A stretch of 64,000 bases of DNA, taken from contig NZ_FIZY01000003.1 in assembly GCF_900060185.1 (NCBI RefSeq), positions 105,375 through 169,374 on the forward strand, read 5' to 3'. Under the pieces are notes generated by a model. The model ran no database searches and was not told the origin of the DNA. It was given only the letters and a program-made list of their open reading frames with translations. Position numbers and translations under genes: made by a program. This document shows, in pieces, positions 1 through 11,375 of the stretch (position 1 is the stretch's first letter; every line of letters starts with the position of its first letter). The DNA is from Grimontia marina (GTDB lineage Bacteria > Pseudomonadota > Gammaproteobacteria > Enterobacterales > Vibrionaceae).

Positions 1-3000
1 CCAATTACCATTGGCAAGAACACGTGCGCCACCGCTGTCGATGGCAAACTTCGGCATGGTGATCGTCTTGCCCCGCTTCAGCAGTTGGGTTTCCACCTTA
101 CCAACACGGTACCCTTGCAGCCACAACTCCCTGATTATCAGATCAGTCGATGGGATGTAGTGCATTAAGGCTTGGTCCACATCATTCGCCAGTCGGGTAT
201 CTTTGCGATCAGCACCTTCTTCGGGCGTCTCTTTGCCCAAATCCACATTGAGAAACAGGTGATCGACAGAAACAGTCAGGAAATTATCTTCATCCCACCA
301 AGCATCACCCGACAGTTCTTCACTGCCCACCAACACATGGAAGCCATCGCTTTTCTTACGCGCCGCCATGGAAAAGTTATTGAAGACCAGATCTCCAGCC
401 TGCACCTTGCCCCCTTTAACATTCAGGCGTGACGGGCTTGGCAGTACAATGGGCATCGAATCTTTGGAATGACGGTGCGCTGCTTCAGCTTTTACCACCA
501 CTTCTTTCCATGCATCTATATCCAAAACAGGTACATCAACACTGACCGTATTACCAGAAGGTGGCTGCAACGATAATTCGCCTTTACCAATCACAGTGCG
601 GCTTCTCTTCACCACAGGCAACTCACCACTGATGTCGACATTGGCCTGATATTTCACGTTTGGCAACTCTACCTGTCCAACCAAACTTTGAGCATCGCCA
701 GAGGCTTTCATACTCCCCTGGCCTTTGATGAAGGAGGGCTTATCTAAAGGCGCAGGCAAATTGAAGTCCAACGTCGTTAGGTCAGCATCGAGCTTCACGT
801 CATAGGTAAAGCCCACATCTTTTAGTGCAATACCAACGTTCAGATCCCATGCAGAATACCCTTCAATGAAAGACATATCTGGCTGGTCCAACGCAGCTTT
901 CAGCTTGTCTGCCTCCCATTTACCATCAATGTTAATGTTAACCAGATAGTTATCGGATTCGGTTTCACCTTTAAACCCTATGTTGATGGGCTGCTGCAAC
1001 AACTTGGCTTTCAGCTTTTTCGCCCACACCACATCGTTATCAAATTCGATGGCACCGCTGACCTTCTCGAAGGTCATTTCAGGACTAACGATGGAGACGG
1101 TACTGTTTTTTATCGTCGCCTTGCCTTTGGTCAATACATCATCACCATTGAGCGGGATGTTCAGTGAAATTTTACCATTCACTTTTCCATCAACCTGAAC
1201 ATGAGTCAGTGCAGCACCGACAGAGTCTATAAGTGGCGTCGCCAGCATGTAGTCACGCAGGTCTGCACCACTTGAGGCAATATTGGCCTCAATCAGCAGT
1301 ACACTATCTTCATCGCTGAAGGAAGGGATTTCCCCTTTCAATCCATAGCCACGCGCACCCATCAAGCCAACATTGGACGCATCAAGATACAGGGCGTCAT
1401 TTTGGAACAGCAGATCCAGTTCCAAATCGGTCAGTGTCGGCCACTGGGTATCGAAGCTAAACTGGCCTCGTTTGAGCGGCACATAAGCTTGGAAAATGCC
1501 CTGATGCTCAGGGTACGGGAAAGTTTCAAAGTCGCCATACCACAACAATTTGGCATGGTCTGCTTGTCCACCGCGAATCGCAGCTGAAAGGTAGTCGGTG
1601 AGCTCTTCATCCAACGCTAAGGCAGGCAGGTATCGCCAAGTTTCACCCGCATTATTCAGGCTGGCTTCGGCATAGAAAGCGAGCCAGGAACTTCGGTTAT
1701 CAAACGGGATATCCAGACGGAACTCTCCCACCACATCCAGATGAGGCGAACGCACAGCCACGCTGTCAGACCAGATAGTCACGCTATCTTCATGCATCTG
1801 CCAATAACCAACCACATTACCCTGCTCGATATTGAGAGGTGCCTGAAAGAACTCTCCATACGGCAGGATGTCCTCAGTCATTGCCAACGTGACCTTGCCG
1901 TTTTGACCCACACCTGCCACGGTCAAATCCAGTTTGTGTACTTCCGGCAAGTAGGTCCAATGCTTGAAACCAACGTTTTTCAGGGCTGCAGAGTAGTGAA
2001 CCTCACCGCCTTTTTGTTGCTCAACACGAATATCCTGCGCCATGCCTTTTGGCGCCAATTCATTGATGGCGTTTTCCACCCCTTTGGGCAGCGCGACCAA
2101 CTCTCGAAGAGGGAGCAACAACTGCACGTCAAAGTAGCCAAGGTTCACCCGCCAAGCATCATCGTTGATATCTGCACGCAGGTTCGGCTCGGGCCAGAGC
2201 TTGCCATCGGTTTTAATCGCGAAGTTATCAGTGGCGATATGCCAGCTATCGCCGGATTGCTCAACCAGGAGTTGTCCGCGCTGAATATTGACCGATTGAG
2301 TACTGCTGGCCTGGCTTTGTAATGCGGGAACGTTCGGGAACCAGGCAATATCGCTGTTATTCAAGCTGATAAGGGCCGAACGTACGTTACCTTTATCTAC
2401 TTTCAGCCATGCTTCGCCACCCACTTTTGCAGTCGCCAGTGATACGTCAGGATTGATGAATTTGTTGATCCAGCTTTTCAGCGACACATCGTCTGCCTTC
2501 ACGTAGAACTCACCATCGAGTGAACCCAAACCGTTGTTTTCGGTAAACACACCCTGCACATCCAGCTTATTGAGTGATGTTCCCTGAACACTCACCACAC
2601 CTTGAACATGGTGAGTCCCTGCGCGGTTATCCCAAAGCAGAGAGTTAATATCTATGGTTTTGCGCTCTTCAGACGGCGACAGCAAGGTCACTTGGGCGTC
2701 ATGAATAGCAAACTGGCCAAGCCCGACCAGAAACAGGCGCTCCAACTGGGACTTCAGACTTTCATTACCCGTGTTATCTCGCTCAGGGAGTTGGGTTAGG
2801 TCGACATTTAGCCCAGTGATGGTCACATTGGAAAATGTCGGCTTACGGCGCTGAAGACTCGCCCAAAGATCGAACTGCATGTCGATGCTTTCAGCCGTCA
2901 GAATTTCGAGATGGGAGGCTTCAGTAGAAAGTGTTAGGTCATTCAAAGACAAAGAAGGCACCAGATAACGCCAGTGCCCTTTGAAGGTAGAGAAATCGAC

Positions 3001-3165
3001 AGTAAAACCAGAGGTCTCACTTGCCCAACGCTGTATCGGCGCTTTAGCCGTATCAAGATTAGGCAATACAAGACGCATGGCTGCGGTAAATACCGCAGCA
3101 CTCACCAGTAAAACAACAAGAAGCCATTTCACCGTCACTGCTAAGCGTTGAGCAAATTTTGCCAT
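1..3165 (-). CDS. yhdP: YhdP family AsmA-like envelope protein (3' end cut by window edge)
   Basis: The reading frame is open from an ATG at 3165 to base 1 with no stop, giving about 1,055 residues. The family is usually about 1,270 residues, so the C-terminus lies outside the window. The protein starts MAKFAQRLAVTVKW, followed by one hydrophobic segment (about residues 12-32) that anchors it in the inner membrane. The rest looks like a large periplasmic beta-rich protein with repeated AsmA/DUF3971-type strands. YhdP belongs to the AsmA-like bridge proteins, which are linked to phospholipid transport from inner to outer membrane. It begins 17 bp after the rng stop, so it is the last visible gene of the mreBCD-maf-rng operon, the usual gammaproteobacterial arrangement. 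The family call rests on context, length and overall character; lipid transport is family knowledge. Confidence 0.88.
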   Translation of the reverse strand, partial: MAKFAQRLAVTVKWLLVVLLVSAAVFTAAMRLVLPNLDTAKAPIQRWASETSGFTVDFSTFKGHWRYLVPSLSLNDLTLSTEASHLEILTAESIDMQFDLWASLQRRKPTFSNVTITGLNVDLTQLPERDNTGNESLKSQLERLFLVGLGQFAIHDAQVTLLSPSEERKTIDINSLLWDNRAGTHHVQGVVSVQGTSLNKLDVQGVFTENNGLGSLDGEFYVKADDVSLKSWINKFINPDVSLATAKVGGEAWLKVDKGNVRSALISLNNSDIAWFPNVPALQSQASSTQSVNIQRGQLLVEQSGDSWHIATDNFAIKTDGKLWPEPNLRADINDDAWRVNLGYFDVQLLLPLRELVALPKGVENAINELAPKGMAQDIRVEQQKGGEVHYSAALKNVGFKHWTYLPEVHKLDLTVAGVGQNGKVTLAMTEDILPYGEFFQAPLNIEQGNVVGYWQMHEDSVTIWSDSVAVRSPHLDVVGEFRLDIPFDNRSSWLAFYAEASLNNAGETWRYLPALALDEELTDYLSAAIRGGQADHAKLLWYGDFETFPYPEHQGIFQAYVPLKRGQFSFDTQWPTLTDLELDLLFQNDALYLDASNVGLMGARGYGLKGEIPSFSDEDSVLLIEANIASSGADLRDYMLATPLIDSVGAALTHVQVDGKVNGKISLNIPLNGDDVLTKGKATIKNSTVSIVSPEMTFEKVSGAIEFDNDVVWAKKLKAKLLQQPINIGFKGETESDNYLVNINIDGKWEADKLKAALDQPDMSFIEGYSAWDLNVGIALKDVGFTYDVKLDADLTTLDFNLPAPLDKPSFIKGQGSMKASGDAQSLVGQVELPNVKYQANVDISGELPVVKRSRTVIGKGELSLQPPSGNTVSVDVPVLDIDAWKEVVVKAEAAHRHSKDSMPIVLPSPSRLNVKGGKVQAGDLVFNNFSMAARKKSDGFHVLVGSEELSGDAWWDEDNFLTVSVDHLFLNVDLGKETPEEGADRKDTRLANDVDQALMHYIPSTDLIIRELWLQGYRVGKVETQLLKRGKTITMPKFAIDSGGARVLANGNW

Positions 3166-3182
3166 TAAAAGAACGGTCTCGC

Positions 3183-4652
3183 TTACATCATCACTACATC
3201 AAACTGCTCTTGGGTATACAGCGGCTCTATATGCACTTTCACTTGTTTCCCAATGAAGACTTCAAGCTCCGCCACCGCGTGCGATTCTTCACCTTCCAGT
3301 GCTTCACCTACAGACGGCGACGCATATACCACAAACTTGTCGGCTTCGTATGCTCGGTTCACACGGGTAATTTCGCGCAAAATTTCATAGCACACCGTTT
3401 CGACCGTCTTCACTGAACCACGACCTTCACAGGTTGGGCATTGGCCACACAAAACGTGCTCAATACTCTCTCGGGTGCGTTTGCGGGTCATTTCTACCAG
3501 TCCGAGCTGAGTGAATCCGTTGATGTTGGTTTTTACACGATCTTTCGACAGGGCCTGCTCCAGTGACTGCAACACACGCTGGCGATGCTCTTCTGAGCTC
3601 ATATCGATGAAATCGATAATGATGATACCGCCGAGGTTACGAAGACGAAGTTGGCGCGCAATGGCACGAGTGGCTTCAGTGTTGGTGTTGAAGATGGTCT
3701 CTTCGAGATTACGTCTGCCCACAAAAGCGCCGGTGTTGATATCCACCGTCGTCATGGCTTCAGTCTGATCGATGATCAAATATCCACCGGATTTCAGCTC
3801 CACTTTACGATCAAGCGAGCGCTGAATTTCGTTTTCAGTGTCATACATATCAAAAATTGGCTGTTCACCGGTATAGAGCTCAAGCTTGCCAGAAAGCTCA
3901 GGCACAAACTCTTCGGTAAACTCGCGAAGTGCTTCCATCGCCGTACGGGAATCAACACGGATGATGTTGAGCTCTGTACCAACAAAATCACGTAAGATGC
4001 GTTGTGCCAAACCCAACTCACCATAGAGCATCGACTTAGAAGGGCGTTTGGCACGACGCTCTAACACCTTATTCCAGAGACGTTTGAGGAAAGCTGCATC
4101 TTGGGACATTTCCTGATCTGATGCGCCTTCTGCCGCTGTGCGTATAATAAAGCCACCCAGATCGTCACAGTAGTCAGAAACAATATTCTTCAGTCGTTCG
4201 CGTTCTTCTTCACTTTCGATACGTTGGGATACACCCACATGTGAAGCCCCAGGCATAAACACCAGATAACGAGAAGGTAAGGTAATATCTGTGGTCAGCC
4301 GCGCGCCTTTGGTACCAAGCGGGTCTTTCACCACCTGCACCACAATATCCTGTCCCTGACGGACCAGCTCAGAAATATCGCGCACCTGAAATTGCTGCTT
4401 CTCGTTTTCAGCCACACATTCGGTGTGAGGAACGATGTCAGAGGCATGTAGGAAGGCTGCTTTATCAAGGCCGATATCAACGAAGGCTGCCTGCATACCT
4501 GGCAGCACTCTGCTCACTTTACCTTTATAGATGTTGCCAACGATACCGCGCTTCGCTTCGCGTTCAATATGCACTTCCTGCAGATTACCCGCCTCAATCA
4601 TGGCGACCCGGGTTTCTGAAGGCGTGACGTTAATTAATAACTCTGCGTTCAT
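3183..4652 (-). CDS. rng: Ribonuclease G
   Basis: A 489-residue RNase E/G family endoribonuclease of normal RNase G length, without the long C-terminal scaffold of RNase E. It opens with [15 protein letters not shown]. An S1-like RNA-binding domain follows (about residues 35-125). The catalytic metal ligands are seen as D304 in TTVDINTG and D347 in IIIIDFID. A zinc-link cysteine cluster lies at C402/C405/C408 (CGQCPTC). The enzyme cleaves single-stranded A/U-rich RNA in the cytoplasm and matures the 5' end of 16S rRNA. Its start overlaps the maf stop by 4 bp, which implies translational coupling. The assignment is secure. Confidence 0.97.
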   Translation of the reverse strand: MNAELLINVTPSETRVAMIEAGNLQEVHIEREAKRGIVGNIYKGKVSRVLPGMQAAFVDIGLDKAAFLHASDIVPHTECVAENEKQQFQVRDISELVRQGQDIVVQVVKDPLGTKGARLTTDITLPSRYLVFMPGASHVGVSQRIESEEERERLKNIVSDYCDDLGGFIIRTAAEGASDQEMSQDAAFLKRLWNKVLERRAKRPSKSMLYGELGLAQRILRDFVGTELNIIRVDSRTAMEALREFTEEFVPELSGKLELYTGEQPIFDMYDTENEIQRSLDRKVELKSGGYLIIDQTEAMTTVDINTGAFVGRRNLEETIFNTNTEATRAIARQLRLRNLGGIIIIDFIDMSSEEHRQRVLQSLEQALSKDRVKTNINGFTQLGLVEMTRKRTRESIEHVLCGQCPTCEGRGSVKTVETVCYEILREITRVNRAYEADKFVVYASPSVGEALEGEESHAVAELEVFIGKQVKVHIEPLYTQEQFDVVMM

Positions 4653-5236
4653 AAGTTTTTACCGCTTAATTTTTTGAATTCTTTCAACAGAGTATCTGTT
4701 TCGTAAAGTGGCAGACCGACAACGGCATGATAGCTACCATCGATACGGGTCACGAATCTGCCACCGAGTCCCTGAATCGCATAACTTCCCGCCTTGTCAC
4801 AAGGCTCACCACTATGCCAATAGGCTTCGATTTCTTTATCACTCAGGGGTTTGAACCACACATTTGTTGTGACCAATGTAGTCAGAAAATGGTTCCGGTC
4901 AGCCAGCGTGACAGCCGTCATCACCTGATGTTGGCGATCTGACAACTGGCGCAGCATGGCACGCGACACATCAAGGTCAGTCGGTTTTTCTAACACCTCG
5001 CCATCACAGACTACGATCGTATCAGAGCCGAGTACAGGCAGATCTTCGGGTGCGATATCTACACCAGCTTTGGCTTTATCAAAGGATAAGCGGCGGACAT
5101 AATCCGCCGCTTGTTCATTAGGCTGGCGCTGCTCTTCAACGTCAACACGTAAAATCTCGAACTGGACAGAGAGTTGTTCCAGCAGCGCCTTCCTTCGAGG
5201 TGAGGCAGATGCGAGATAAAGTTGAAGACCTGCCAT
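4649..5236 (-). CDS. yhdE: Maf-like nucleoside triphosphate pyrophosphatase
   Basis: A 195-residue Maf/YhdE-type house-cleaning pyrophosphatase. The N-terminal [13 protein letters not shown] is the diagnostic Maf phosphate-binding loop. Further on, [18 protein letters not shown] and the stretch ending [14 protein letters not shown] hold the conserved acidic and lysine residues of the active site. YhdE-clade members next to mreBCD and rng hydrolyse dTTP and UTP (or modified forms) to monophosphates in the cytoplasm. The gene lies 12 bp after mreD and overlaps rng by 4 bp. The substrate comes from the clade, not from the sequence itself. Confidence 0.93.
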   Translation of the reverse strand: MAGLQLYLASASPRRKALLEQLSVQFEILRVDVEEQRQPNEQAADYVRRLSFDKAKAGVDIAPEDLPVLGSDTIVVCDGEVLEKPTDLDVSRAMLRQLSDRQHQVMTAVTLADRNHFLTTLVTTNVWFKPLSDKEIEAYWHSGEPCDKAGSYAIQGLGGRFVTRIDGSYHAVVGLPLYETDTLLKEFKKLSGKNL

Positions 5237-5248
5237 GGTTTCTCCAGG

Positions 5249-5737
5249 TTACTTGATCGAAAACTGACGGCGTACCCGTCGCAGCAGTAAAAATAGCCAA
5301 GGCCACAATAAGAAGTTGAGCAGACCCGCCCATAGCTGTGCGGGATCGAACTGAACGTTGGAGACTAAATACTCCGCCCAAAACTCTAGCACTTTTCCTG
5401 CCAACGTCAGCAAAGACAAGAGTGCTGCCTGTTGCCAAAGCGACATATTACGCAGCATCTGGAAGTTCAGTGCGACAATATAGACCAGCACCGACATCAT
5501 CAGGCCACGCACGCCGAGCGTGGAACCAAGCATGAGATCCCAAAGTAAACCGACAATCAGTGCGGTACCGACATTCACACGGTGCGGCAATGCCAGCACC
5601 CAATAGAAAGCCACCAGCAAGACCCAAGATGGGCGGAATGGTGCAAGTTCACCCGGCCAGGGAGCGGCCTGAAGGATCAATGCGATAATAAACGACAGCC
5701 AGATAAGCGCACGGCCACGCATGCTTGAATTAGCCAT
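5249..5737 (-). CDS. mreD: Rod shape-determining protein MreD
   Basis: A 162-residue, very hydrophobic inner-membrane protein with about five predicted transmembrane segments, typical of MreD in length and character. It opens MANSSMRGRALIWLS and has a basic C-terminus (LLRRVRRQFSIK). It works with MreB, MreC, RodA and PBP2 in the elongasome that guides lateral peptidoglycan synthesis. The start overlaps the mreC stop by 8 bp. MreD sequences are poorly conserved, so gene order carries much of the weight, but mreB-mreC-mreD is unambiguous here. Confidence 0.94.
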   Translation of the reverse strand: MANSSMRGRALIWLSFIIALILQAAPWPGELAPFRPSWVLLVAFYWVLALPHRVNVGTALIVGLLWDLMLGSTLGVRGLMMSVLVYIVALNFQMLRNMSLWQQAALLSLLTLAGKVLEFWAEYLVSNVQFDPAQLWAGLLNFLLWPWLFLLLRRVRRQFSIK

Positions 5738-6653
5738 TGCTTACCTCTTCAGCTTGTTCTTCAGTTGTTGAAGGTTGAGCATCTTCACTTGCAGGTGTTT
5801 GCCCTTCTTCTTCAACCGCTTCTTTTTTCTCAACGTCAGTTGGCCACACCAATAGCAGGTATCGCAAACGGTCAAACTGCACTTCCGGTTTGGCATCTAC
5901 CTGTGCAAACGGGCGCTTGTTATCAAATGAGAACGAAGTCACTTTCGCCACAGGATAGCCTTCAGGGAATACACCACCCAAGCCGGATGTAACCAGCATA
6001 TCACCCGGCTCAATGTCCGTGCTGCTGGGGATATTTTCCAGTTGGATATTGTCGTTATCTCCACGGCCTGAAGCGATAACGCGAATATCGTTGCGCACCA
6101 CCTGTACAGGAATCGCATGGGTTGGGTCAGTGATAAGCAGTACACGGCTATTGTGCGCACCGACATAGGAAACTTGCCCCACAATACCGCGCTCGTTAAT
6201 CACTGGCTGGCCTTCGTACACACCGTTTGTACGACCTTTATCAATCATTACCTGATGCTTGTAAGGGTCGGAGTCCACTGCCATCACTTCCGCCACCATT
6301 TTACGCTCATCACGCACAAACGGAGAGCCCAGCAGCTCGCGTAGACGCTGATTTTCTTGCTCCAGTTGATCCAGGATCAACTGTCCGCTTCGCAGCAGCA
6401 GGACTTCTTCTTTGAGCTTGGTATTGTCAATCAACAGCTGTTGGTGCGAAGTGAACTGACGGAAGACGTTATCGAGCAGATCACGCGGCACGTTCGACGC
6501 GTATTGCAACGGAGCGACCAGCGAGTTCAGCAAATAACGGAAATTGGTGAAGGCACCCAAACGACTATCAGCCAGCATAAGGCTGGCTGATATTAAAAGA
6601 GCGAAGAACAGGCGTAATTGTAGCGATGGCCCACGGCCAAAAATTGGTTTCAT
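5730..6653 (-). CDS. mreC: Rod shape-determining protein MreC
   Basis: A 307-residue bitopic membrane protein. It has a short cytoplasmic N-terminus (MKPIFGRGPSLQLR), one membrane segment (about residues 12-30), and a periplasmic coiled coil (about 65-110, rich in Leu/Glu, ending ENQRLRELLGSPF). The MreC beta-barrel domains follow (VMAVDSDPYKHQVMIDKG, INERGIVGQV, VTSGLGGVFPEGYPV). The C-terminal 35 residues are an acidic, low-complexity tail (Glu/Ser/Thr/Gln), common in vibrios. MreC scaffolds the elongasome and activates PBP2. It starts 32 bp after mreB. The assignment is secure. Confidence 0.97.
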   Translation of the reverse strand: MKPIFGRGPSLQLRLFFALLISASLMLADSRLGAFTNFRYLLNSLVAPLQYASNVPRDLLDNVFRQFTSHQQLLIDNTKLKEEVLLLRSGQLILDQLEQENQRLRELLGSPFVRDERKMVAEVMAVDSDPYKHQVMIDKGRTNGVYEGQPVINERGIVGQVSYVGAHNSRVLLITDPTHAIPVQVVRNDIRVIASGRGDNDNIQLENIPSSTDIEPGDMLVTSGLGGVFPEGYPVAKVTSFSFDNKRPFAQVDAKPEVQFDRLRYLLLVWPTDVEKKEAVEEEGQTPASEDAQPSTTEEQAEEVSNG

Positions 6654-6685
6654 TCAGTTACAACCTGTTTGTTGATGGAAGAGGA

Positions 6686-7738
<1,053 letters not shown>

Positions 7739-7776
7739 TTAATCCTGCAAGCGTTAAAATTCTTCAAATTCCGCTA

Positions 7777-7805
7777 AATGTACCAACGCTGACGGGGCGC
7801 GGCAA
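7777..7805 (-). promoter_or_regulatory. Candidate sigma-70 promoter of mreB
   Basis: On the minus strand the mshQ-mreB gap contains TTGCCG (7805-7800), a 17-base spacer and TACATT (7782-7777), each matching four of six bases of the -35 and -10 consensus with ideal spacing. It lies about 48 bp before the mreB start codon. Not confirmed by mapping. Confidence 0.5.
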
Positions 7806-7845
7806 GGTGATGATCTACAAACCTGAATGAGATCTGTCTTTTTTT

Positions 7846-10800
7846 TCATTCCCCTGTCAATGTGATGTTTTTTTCACCTTTATAGATGACACGATCACTT
7901 CCTCGGTAAAACCCAAAGGTTCCAATTGCGCTGGGATCATCATCAAATTGCCTACCCTGCCAATTATGTTGCAACCAGGTTTGAGGTAACACACCTTCTC
8001 CAAGCTTTTGCCAGTAACGGAACTGCTCCCGGTTTAACTGTCCATTTTGGGATGGAGGGGTCACTCTGAACTCAGAACGGCCATTTTTGACAGTTTTCTT
8101 GCTGATGGTATTGCCCGCATCATCTTTCAGTGAAATCTTAGCCTGCTGATTAGCATCTGGCGTTGAGCTAAACAACAGTTCCTTTTCACCAATCGTTGTC
8201 GAAACAAACGAAGCATTGTCCCGGGCATTAGTGACAAATCTCGAACCATCAAAGACTTCGACTGCAACAGGCATGGTTTGTTCAGAAGAGAAATCATGGG
8301 TTTCAGTGAAACCTTCGATACGCATACGCCCGAACATGAATTCACCCGTAGAAAATTCAGCGCCATCTGTTGATGGTCTATCTCCGCTAACTGGCCTAAC
8401 AACTCTGGTCTCACACCCAGCAATATTCTGAACATCACAAAAGATGAAGTCGGTGTTATCGATATCATTTTTGCTCACTCCAACAGCAAAGTGCAGTGGA
8501 TCAAATGGTGAATCTGGGGTGCTCCCTTTCCCAACACTCATTCGCTCAGACGTGAGTGACAGTTGACTTGTTCCATCGTCACCTGCTTTCCACTGGGTTT
8601 GCGATGATCTTACCCAACGTTCAGAAAGGTCCTGACCCGCAACGGGATTCGTCGATGTTGGTTTAATTACATAGTCTTCAAACTCTGCTTTGTATGCATC
8701 GCCAAACAGATGGTAATTCTTAACCGGCTTGTTATCGGCCGTCATTGCATAAACCGTGTATTGACCATCAAAAGGCTGATTGAGGTAAGTAAAACCATCA
8801 CCGCTGCTGTCTTCACTGGCAGTGATAGCAGAAGTTAAACTACCAGAAACAGAGAAGTGGGAAGGATAAAAACGGCCTAATGGCCTTTCACCTGGATTCA
8901 CTGCCATATCGAGGTAGTTTGCTGCCAGCTTTGAACGAACTCCAAATGCGCCGACCTCATCAACTGAGACATCTACAAATCGATAACGAACGTTGTTTAC
9001 ATCACTCGCATTATTCGTTTCTGTATGCGCAAGAGGAACAATACCGGTTATAGACGCATTACTTCCGTTAACTGGCGTGACCACAAAGGCAGTTTCATCC
9101 AAGGTCACTGTGGCAGCAGGCGCATTTTGATGCCAAAAGCTCGGTGTTGTAGCTCGCCCACAGAAATTTGGCTTGAGTGGAACGACTCCTCCGTTGGTCA
9201 GTGCAGTTCCTGACAAATCTCCGCTTTGCCATATGACAGGTTTCAAAGCGGCGGTAAACGGATCACCAGCTTTGACAAAAGCCTTCAGGTTCGACACATC
9301 TGAAAGTGAAGGTAAACTGCCGCAAACAGCAAAAGTGTAAGGGCGCGCATGCAAAGAGATATCCCCATTTAATTGTCTGCTTTCAACACTCTTCGAATCT
9401 TCTTCAACTTCAGTGGCGCTATTACTGCCAGCAGCATTTGCACTTTGAACTTCAGAGACGGGAATAGAGAGCACACCCGCATCTAAATAGTTTAAGGTCA
9501 GAGCATCTTTTGCTACGCCTTTGGAAAACAGCACTTCGATGGTTTGTGCACCGACAGTTCCATTTACCGACGGTTTATGTGGTGCTCCTGCAGAGGTGTA
9601 GTTGGGTTGCTGATAGTTTGCATTCCCAATACTCAGTTGTTTTGTCCCCTCATATTCAGGGATAGGTGTGGGATCACAATCGCCATAAACTGCTTCAATG
9701 GTTAACTTTTCCGGTTTACCTGCCACCATTTTTAATGGCGAAGGAGAGAAACGGAATCCACCAGCAGCAAAGGTGTAATTGCCTTGTTCGGATTTGAGTT
9801 CTCCGGTTTCACTCGAGGTGAAGGTGGCTTCTGCGTTAATAGTGCCAATCGCTCTATTTTGTAGCCAAAGGGTGCGCTTTCCGCCACTAAGAGCGAATGT
9901 GCCTGATGTGCTTCCATTGCAGCCACCATTGGGACTTTCTCGCCAGCAGGCTACTGGAGAATTCATCGCATTAACAGTCAAGTCGCCGGAGATATCGGTC
10001 TGAAGAACGCCTTTGTCATCTTTCACTTCGAAGGTAATTGGAATAGCTGAGCAGCTATCAGCTCTATCAGATACTGGATCTAATGAGAGGTTGTAGCTGT
10101 CGAGAAAGCCTCCGAATTTGATAATAGATTCGTTTGCCAGCACGAGTGATTTTGCCGTAACCGCTCCATAAATAGTTGTACCCCATGTCCCAGGCTGTGT
10201 TGTGCCCGATAGTTTTACTGTTCCCACCGAATAAACATATCCATAAATGATGGAGTCTGAGCCGATTTGCGCACTATACAAAGTCTCCTGACTTTCCTCT
10301 TCATGCACCCAGAAAATCAAGTTCTTGGGATCCCCCTTGATGTTTATCCTTACCTTATCTGCCAACTTCAGCTTGTTGACGTGGATCTCCACGGGACCAT
10401 TAATAGTTACATCAACATTTTCTCCAACAAAAAAGTCGCCGAAGTAATAGCTCCCTTCTTCAAAGGTCACTGTGCTGCCATAGCGAAGAGAAAACGTATG
10501 ATAGTTGGGGGTAGAATCGTCAAAGTAGTGAACCGTCTGGGTATGATCTAACGGATAGGTCTTATTATCTTCCAGCACACCACCAGCACTCTTTTTCAAT
10601 AGAACGGTCAGTCCCTTATCTTCTGCTCTATCGCCCACCTTGACACATGCATTTCGTGGAGCATCTCCAAAATCATTACAGGTGACACCACTACCATAAA
10701 ATGCATGATCATACCCTACCTCAACTGGGTTTTTATCAGGCTGGTAAATCGTGGATATACTTGTGATTTGTAGACAGTTCTTTGCATCTGTTGGATTGTG

Positions 10801-10941
10801 AGCACCACAGTTTTTCGCGTTTCCGGCACTTGCAGGAAGAGCCGGCGCCTGCGCTGGTCCGGGGAAGTAAACACTGTTAGACAAAGCCCAGAGCATTGGG
10901 CTGAATACCAAAGAAATGAAAACCAATAGTATCCTCGTCAT
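7846..10941 (-). CDS. mshQ: MSHA biogenesis protein MshQ, large secreted/surface protein
   Basis: A 1,031-residue protein with an N-terminal signal peptide (MTRILLVFISLVFSPMLWA) and no other clear membrane segment. The rest is Ser/Thr/Asn-rich, beta-type sequence. The C-terminal half fits the domain usually annotated as DUF6701 in MshQ proteins, including a late RYWQKLGEGVLPQTWLQ stretch and LGRFYPSHFSVSG earlier. It is the last gene of the MSHA pilus locus and overlaps mshP by 4 bp. MshQ may sit at the pilus tip or on the surface as an adhesin-like subunit, but its role is not established. The cysteines scattered through the N-terminal third suggest disulphides formed in the periplasm. Confidence 0.88.
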   Translation of the reverse strand: MTRILLVFISLVFSPMLWALSNSVYFPGPAQAPALPASAGNAKNCGAHNPTDAKNCLQITSISTIYQPDKNPVEVGYDHAFYGSGVTCNDFGDAPRNACVKVGDRAEDKGLTVLLKKSAGGVLEDNKTYPLDHTQTVHYFDDSTPNYHTFSLRYGSTVTFEEGSYYFGDFFVGENVDVTINGPVEIHVNKLKLADKVRINIKGDPKNLIFWVHEEESQETLYSAQIGSDSIIYGYVYSVGTVKLSGTTQPGTWGTTIYGAVTAKSLVLANESIIKFGGFLDSYNLSLDPVSDRADSCSAIPITFEVKDDKGVLQTDISGDLTVNAMNSPVACWRESPNGGCNGSTSGTFALSGGKRTLWLQNRAIGTINAEATFTSSETGELKSEQGNYTFAAGGFRFSPSPLKMVAGKPEKLTIEAVYGDCDPTPIPEYEGTKQLSIGNANYQQPNYTSAGAPHKPSVNGTVGAQTIEVLFSKGVAKDALTLNYLDAGVLSIPVSEVQSANAAGSNSATEVEEDSKSVESRQLNGDISLHARPYTFAVCGSLPSLSDVSNLKAFVKAGDPFTAALKPVIWQSGDLSGTALTNGGVVPLKPNFCGRATTPSFWHQNAPAATVTLDETAFVVTPVNGSNASITGIVPLAHTETNNASDVNNVRYRFVDVSVDEVGAFGVRSKLAANYLDMAVNPGERPLGRFYPSHFSVSGSLTSAITASEDSSGDGFTYLNQPFDGQYTVYAMTADNKPVKNYHLFGDAYKAEFEDYVIKPTSTNPVAGQDLSERWVRSSQTQWKAGDDGTSQLSLTSERMSVGKGSTPDSPFDPLHFAVGVSKNDIDNTDFIFCDVQNIAGCETRVVRPVSGDRPSTDGAEFSTGEFMFGRMRIEGFTETHDFSSEQTMPVAVEVFDGSRFVTNARDNASFVSTTIGEKELLFSSTPDANQQAKISLKDDAGNTISKKTVKNGRSEFRVTPPSQNGQLNREQFRYWQKLGEGVLPQTWLQHNWQGRQFDDDPSAIGTFGFYRGSDRVIYKGEKNITLTGE

Positions 10942-11375
10942 CGGGAAATCCCCTTACCCCAACTTTCCTGAATCCTAACAACCTGGTGCACACCGCTACC
11001 GCATTGCCCCTTGCTCTCAACGTGGTATTGAACAAACTCGCCAGCATCAATGGTTTCGCAAGTCACTGAGACCAAACAGCCGCGAAGGCCAGCAGAACTA
11101 AAATTCGTCACAACAGGTGTCTCACTGCACACCGCTAAAGGCAGGTTATTAACGTCTGTCGCTAGTGGAAACAATCTCGCCATCGCCATTTCCGTGCCGC
11201 TGTTCGCCGCAAGCCAGGCGCGGGTACCCAAAACTTCGCGGGTACTGGTATCACTTTGTGATGTGGTGATTTGCATCAGTGCTGCACCGAGAGCTGCCAA
11301 AGCTGTCATCGCAAATACAGCGATGATTAACATGCTGCCTTTTTGGCGTTTGGGAGGAGTAACTTTAGGGTGCAT
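10938..11375 (-). CDS. mshP: MSHA minor pilin-like protein MshP
   Basis: A 145-residue protein with a PilX-type N-terminus: a basic leader ending KRQKG, then SMLIIAVFAMTALAALGAA. This resembles a prepilin peptidase site (G/S) followed by the hydrophobic helix, but it lacks the usual Glu at mature position 5. That pattern is normal for MshP and PilX/GspK-like proteins. It has several cysteines (e.g. LPLAVCSETP, GLRGCLVSVTC). It overlaps mshO by 11 bp and mshQ by 4 bp. It probably joins the priming complex of minor pilins; this is inferred from the family. Confidence 0.88.
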   Translation of the reverse strand: MHPKVTPPKRQKGSMLIIAVFAMTALAALGAALMQITTSQSDTSTREVLGTRAWLAANSGTEMAMARLFPLATDVNNLPLAVCSETPVVTNFSSAGLRGCLVSVTCETIDAGEFVQYHVESKGQCGSGVHQVVRIQESWGKGISR